Shown: piece by piece, positions 61,408-64,000 of the stretch | Numbering within the stretch: position 1 is the stretch's first letter | Layout of the letters: every line of letters starts with the position of its first letter | Assembly: GCA_025997595.1 (NCBI GenBank) | Contig: BNUU01000005.1 | Span: 1-64,000 of the forward strand | Direction of reading: 5' to 3' | DNA from: Spirochaetia bacterium | Lineage (GTDB): Bacteria; Spirochaetota; Spirochaetia; Treponematales; Breznakiellaceae | Length of the DNA: 64,000 bases | Program-made: the position numbers and the translations under genes | Notes under the pieces: generated by a model | Database searches by the model: none | The model's input: the letters and a program-made list of their open reading frames with translations, nothing else | What the model was told of the DNA's origin: nothing

Positions 61408-62709
61408 TCAGCCTTTGACTTCGGCGGCAGGCTCCCCGGCCTTTACCCCGCCCATGGTGAACCAGGCGATGAGCATACAGGCCCCGCCGAAGATGAATAT
61501 CCCCGGATACCCGGACAGGTCGATGATTGCCCCGGTGATGGGGGGCGAAAGGATCGCCGCGCCCTGGCTAAAAGTATAGTACAAGCCGGTGTAAATTCCC
61601 ATATTGCCGAAACTTGCCATCTGCCAGAGCATGGGGAAGGAATTGACCACCACCCCGATCCAGACCGCCCCGTAGAGGAACATCAGAATCAGGAAGAGGA
61701 TGAGCGCCCCGGATGCGTCCAACCCGGCCCTGGGTCCCAAAAAGCCGCAGATGGGTATGAGCAGGAGGACCGCGGCAAGGCCGACCAGGCTGAGCCGGAT
61801 AAACCGCCGCCGCCCCAGCCGGTGGGCCAGGTAGCCCGCGGGGACCGCCATGATCACACTGGAAACCCCGGCGATCCCCTGGGCCAGGGCGGCGTTTCCC
61901 TCGGAAACCCCCATGGCTTCCACCATGTAAAGCCCCAAAAAGGGCTTTGCCCCCTCGTAGGCGGTGAACCAGAAGAAGATGGAGATCAAAATCCGGGCCA
62001 CGCTGTAATCTTTTTTGCCTTCACTGGTCTGTCCGCTGAAAACCTGCCGTATGGAGGCGATAACCGGGACCTTTTCCTCGGCTTCCGCAGTTTTTTCCGG
62101 CAGTTTTTCCCGAAAGAAGATCAGCAGCACCAGCACCGCCGCCACAATAAAGATGGAGGCGATATTGAAGGGGAGCCCCCCGGCGGAATTCCCGAAAATC
62201 GGGGGCAGTTCCATGAGCCGGGCCAGGATCAGGGTGCTCACGATAAGCCCGATGCCCCCCATCATGTTGATCACCCCGTTCGCTTCGGACCTAAAATCCC
62301 CGGGGATGGTGTCGGGCATCAGGGCCACCACGGGCCCCCGCACGGAAGTCTTGAAGATGTTAAAAAAGAAGATGATGGCGATGAGGGCCGTCAGGGACAG
62401 GGCCGCCATGGGCGGGATCATGCTGAATAACACCGCCGCGGCGGGCAGCATCACCACGATAAAGGGCATCCGCCGGCCCAGCCGGGTTCGGGTGCGGTCG
62501 GACCACACGGATATAACCGGGATAAGCAGCAGCTGGAGAATATTGTCCAGGGTCATGATCCCCCCGACCGCGGAATTTGACGAAAGGTAGCGCCGCAAAA
62601 AAATGGGGACGTAGGTATCGTAGAGGGGGTCCATCAGCCCCATGGTGAAAAAGCCGAAACCGATGAGAAAGGTCAGTCCCATATATTGACTGAAGCCTGT
62701 TTTTTTCAT
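61408..62709 (-). CDS. MFS transporter (SLC45/GPH-like)
   Basis: A 433-residue carrier with 12 membrane segments. [27 protein letters not shown] and [17 protein letters not shown] are the motifs of the GPH/SLC45-like branch, which carries sugars or nucleosides. The ATG at 62709 has AGGAG upstream; the earlier in-frame start (62745) does not. Being next to deoD on the same strand, it may import nucleosides (inference). A candidate promoter TTGTTT-16-TATAGA is upstream. Confidence 0.85.
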   Translation of the reverse strand: MKKTGFSQYMGLTFLIGFGFFTMGLMDPLYDTYVPIFLRRYLSSNSAVGGIMTLDNILQLLLIPVISVWSDRTRTRLGRRMPFIVVMLPAAAVLFSMIPPMAALSLTALIAIIFFFNIFKTSVRGPVVALMPDTIPGDFRSEANGVINMMGGIGLIVSTLILARLMELPPIFGNSAGGLPFNIASIFIVAAVLVLLIFFREKLPEKTAEAEEKVPVIASIRQVFSGQTSEGKKDYSVARILISIFFWFTAYEGAKPFLGLYMVEAMGVSEGNAALAQGIAGVSSVIMAVPAGYLAHRLGRRRFIRLSLVGLAAVLLLIPICGFLGPRAGLDASGALILFLILMFLYGAVWIGVVVNSFPMLWQMASFGNMGIYTGLYYTFSQGAAILSPPITGAIIDLSGYPGIFIFGGACMLIAWFTMGGVKAGEPAAEVKG

Positions 62710-62840
62710 GTGTTTCTCCTCTGATAATCCCTCTATAAATGACATGTTGACAGAAACAAGTCAATAGTGTATATGACAGGCGATAACCATGGGTATGGGC
62801 TTGATATGCAAAGACGGATTAAAACTAATTTGGTAGTATA

Positions 62841-63278
62841 ATGAAACACACAATCGTGATCGTGGACGGCATGGGCGGCGGTATCGGGGTGCAGCTTATC
62901 GGCAAACTAAAAGAAGTCATCGGGGAGGGGGATGAGATTATCGCCCTGGGTACCAATGCGGTTGCCACCGAGCGGATGGTCAAGGCCGGGGCCGGCCGGG
63001 GGGCCACCGGGGAAAACGCGATCCGGGTGTCGGTGGGCAGCGCGGATTTTATCCTGGGGCCCATCGGCATCGTTATCGGCAACAGTATGATGGGGGAGAT
63101 TACCCCGGTGATGGCCGAAGCGATCCTTGCCGCCCCGGGCGAGCGCATCCTCCTTCCCATGCAGCAGGATCACTTTTTTATCGCCGGCCTGGAACAGCTC
63201 CCCCTGGCAAAGATGACCGACAGGGCTGTCGAGATTTTTAAGGAACGATTGAAGGCTCAGGCAGGAAGCGTAGTCTGA
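62841..63278 (+). CDS. DUF3842 protein
   Basis: A 145-residue protein of the DUF3842 family: TIVIVDGMGGGIGVQLIGKLKE, a glycine-rich loop like a nucleotide-binding Rossmann start, then IALGTNAVATERMVKAGAGRGATGENA and MMGEITPVMAEAILAAPGERILLPM. The function is not known. The ATG overlaps a TATAAT, so the true start might be a downstream GTG. It ends 22 bases inside the convergent ABC gene. Confidence 0.82.
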   Translation: MKHTIVIVDGMGGGIGVQLIGKLKEVIGEGDEIIALGTNAVATERMVKAGAGRGATGENAIRVSVGSADFILGPIGIVIGNSMMGEITPVMAEAILAAPGERILLPMQQDHFFIAGLEQLPLAKMTDRAVEIFKERLKAQAGSVV

Positions 63279-63928
63279 AACAATTCATCAAATTGAATGA
63301 TCCGGGTACAGACTTTTTCTGCCAAATGGGGATTGTGGGTAACCACGAGGAGTCCGAGTCCGCGTTTTTCCACCGCCCCCAGCATCACTTCCCAGATCTG
63401 GGCCTGGGTTATCACATCAAGCATGGTACTCATTTCGTCGGCCAAAATGATTTTGGTACGCGGCCCCAGGGCGCGGGCAATGCAGAATCGCTGTATCTCA
63501 CCCCCTGAAAGTTCCTGGGGATAGCGGTCAAGCCATTCATGTTCAATGCCCATGTCTTTAAGGAATTCTCCGCTCGGCTCCCAGGCTTCAGCCAGGGTAC
63601 GGCCCATTTTCCAGCGGGGGTTCACCGCTTTTTCGGGATGTTGATATACAAGTTGTACGGGGCAATAGCCCTCGCGATAGCCCTTGCAGTAGCCGGCGGC
63701 GGGAAGGGGCTGTCCTTCAAAGAGGACATCCCCGGTATAGCCGCTGTTTTTCCCCGCAGTACGGGGCGCGATGTAGCCCGAGAGGATCTGCGCCAGGGTA
63801 CTCTTGCCGCAGCCCGATGGTCCGATAAGGCCGACCCGTTCCCCCGCTTCAAGGCCCAGGCTTACATGATCGAGGATGAGCTTGTTCCTGTCATAACCAA
63901 AAGAAATGTTCTTCGCTTCAAACAGCAT
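63257..63928 (-). CDS. ABC transporter ATP-binding protein (Opp/Nik-like)
   Basis: A 223-residue ATPase. Walker A is GPSGCGKST, the Q-loop VYQHPEKAV, the signature LSGGEIQRFCIARAL, Walker B IILADEMSTMLD and the switch His in VVTHNP. The length and the VNPRW after the Q-loop fit the oligopeptide/nickel family OppF/NikE-type. The start MLFEAKNISFGYD is at 63928; a GTG at 63988 would add 20 unrelated residues. The rest of the operon lies beyond the right edge. Confidence 0.9.
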   Translation of the reverse strand: MLFEAKNISFGYDRNKLILDHVSLGLEAGERVGLIGPSGCGKSTLAQILSGYIAPRTAGKNSGYTGDVLFEGQPLPAAGYCKGYREGYCPVQLVYQHPEKAVNPRWKMGRTLAEAWEPSGEFLKDMGIEHEWLDRYPQELSGGEIQRFCIARALGPRTKIILADEMSTMLDVITQAQIWEVMLGAVEKRGLGLLVVTHNPHLAEKVCTRIIQFDELFQTTLPA

Positions 63929-64000
63929 GGATGCAGCGTACCTCCCCGTTCCGCATTTCCCGCATGGGAATAGGATCTTCACTTTCACATGACGCGGTCC

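Overview
This window looks like chromosomal DNA of a spirochaete of the Treponema group, most like the higher-GC termite-gut lineages. That is an inference. It rests on a MurA with Asp in place of the catalytic Cys, an unusually long serine hydroxymethyltransferase, many SPase II lipoproteins and TPR proteins, a REC-PilZ protein, and homopolymeric G/C tracts of the kind known from treponemal contingency loci. There is no rRNA, prophage, transposase or CRISPR array. Most genes are GC-rich. Visibly AT-rich exceptions are the DUF4422 glycosyltransferase (12.1-13.1 kb), higBA (46.5-47.2 kb) and the PIN/antitoxin pair (59.7-60.4 kb), which look acquired.

Layout. 0-3.9 kb (minus): tightly overlapping dTDP-rhamnose operon (ATPase, rfbA, a fused rfbC-rfbD, start of rfbB), with a 23-bp tandem repeat array behind it. 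3.9-7.9 kb: VanZ-like protein, uppP, a nucleotidyltransferase-aminotransferase fusion and a TauE/SafE permease. 7.9-12.0 kb: grpE-dnaK-dnaJ. 12.1-14.0 kb: accessory island with a poly-G glycosyltransferase, a small zinc ribbon and a VapBC-type pair. 14-19 kb: glyA, a LolA-like protein, a RodZ-like protein and rimO. 19-25.6 kb (minus): acyl-CoA ligase with an XRE-cupin regulator, PHP protein, then trxB-nagZ-GNAT. 25.7-34.3 kb: transglutaminase-like protein, divergent trmJ/SDR, STAS-zinc ribbon protein, pspA, a spacer with two DnaA boxes, two membrane proteins and murA. 34.4-39.9 kb: small regulators, an outer-membrane protein, a repeat- and hairpin-rich spacer, a large protein with a pRiA4b ORF-3-like end, and a PtsN-like EIIA. 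40-43 kb (minus): thrC-SEC-C protein and dacA. 43.3-52.9 kb: poly-C tract, GxxExxY-like protein, large lipoprotein, a second structured element, higBA, an LPP20-like protein, two TPR proteins and TatD. 53-64 kb: REC-PilZ with an exported protein, mfd-HAD-plsC, PIN/antitoxin, tRNA-Leu(CAG), deoD, an MFS permease, DUF3842 and an ABC ATPase.

Envelope building is the commonest theme: rhamnose donor, undecaprenyl phosphate recycling, murA, dacA, nagZ, LolA- and RodZ-like proteins, plsC and lipoproteins. Protein and DNA quality control is the second: DnaK system, TrxB, PspA and Mfd.

Two observations stand out. First, spacers at 37140-37309 and 46237-46397 hold two copies of the same elaborate secondary structure. 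The helices keep length and position while their bases differ by compensatory changes, and loop and bulge bases are conserved. This is a strong candidate for a structured RNA family that I do not recognise. Second, at least ten genes that head transcription units lack a Shine-Dalgarno and start 6-8 nt after a good -10 hexamer, which suggests leaderless translation is common in this organism.
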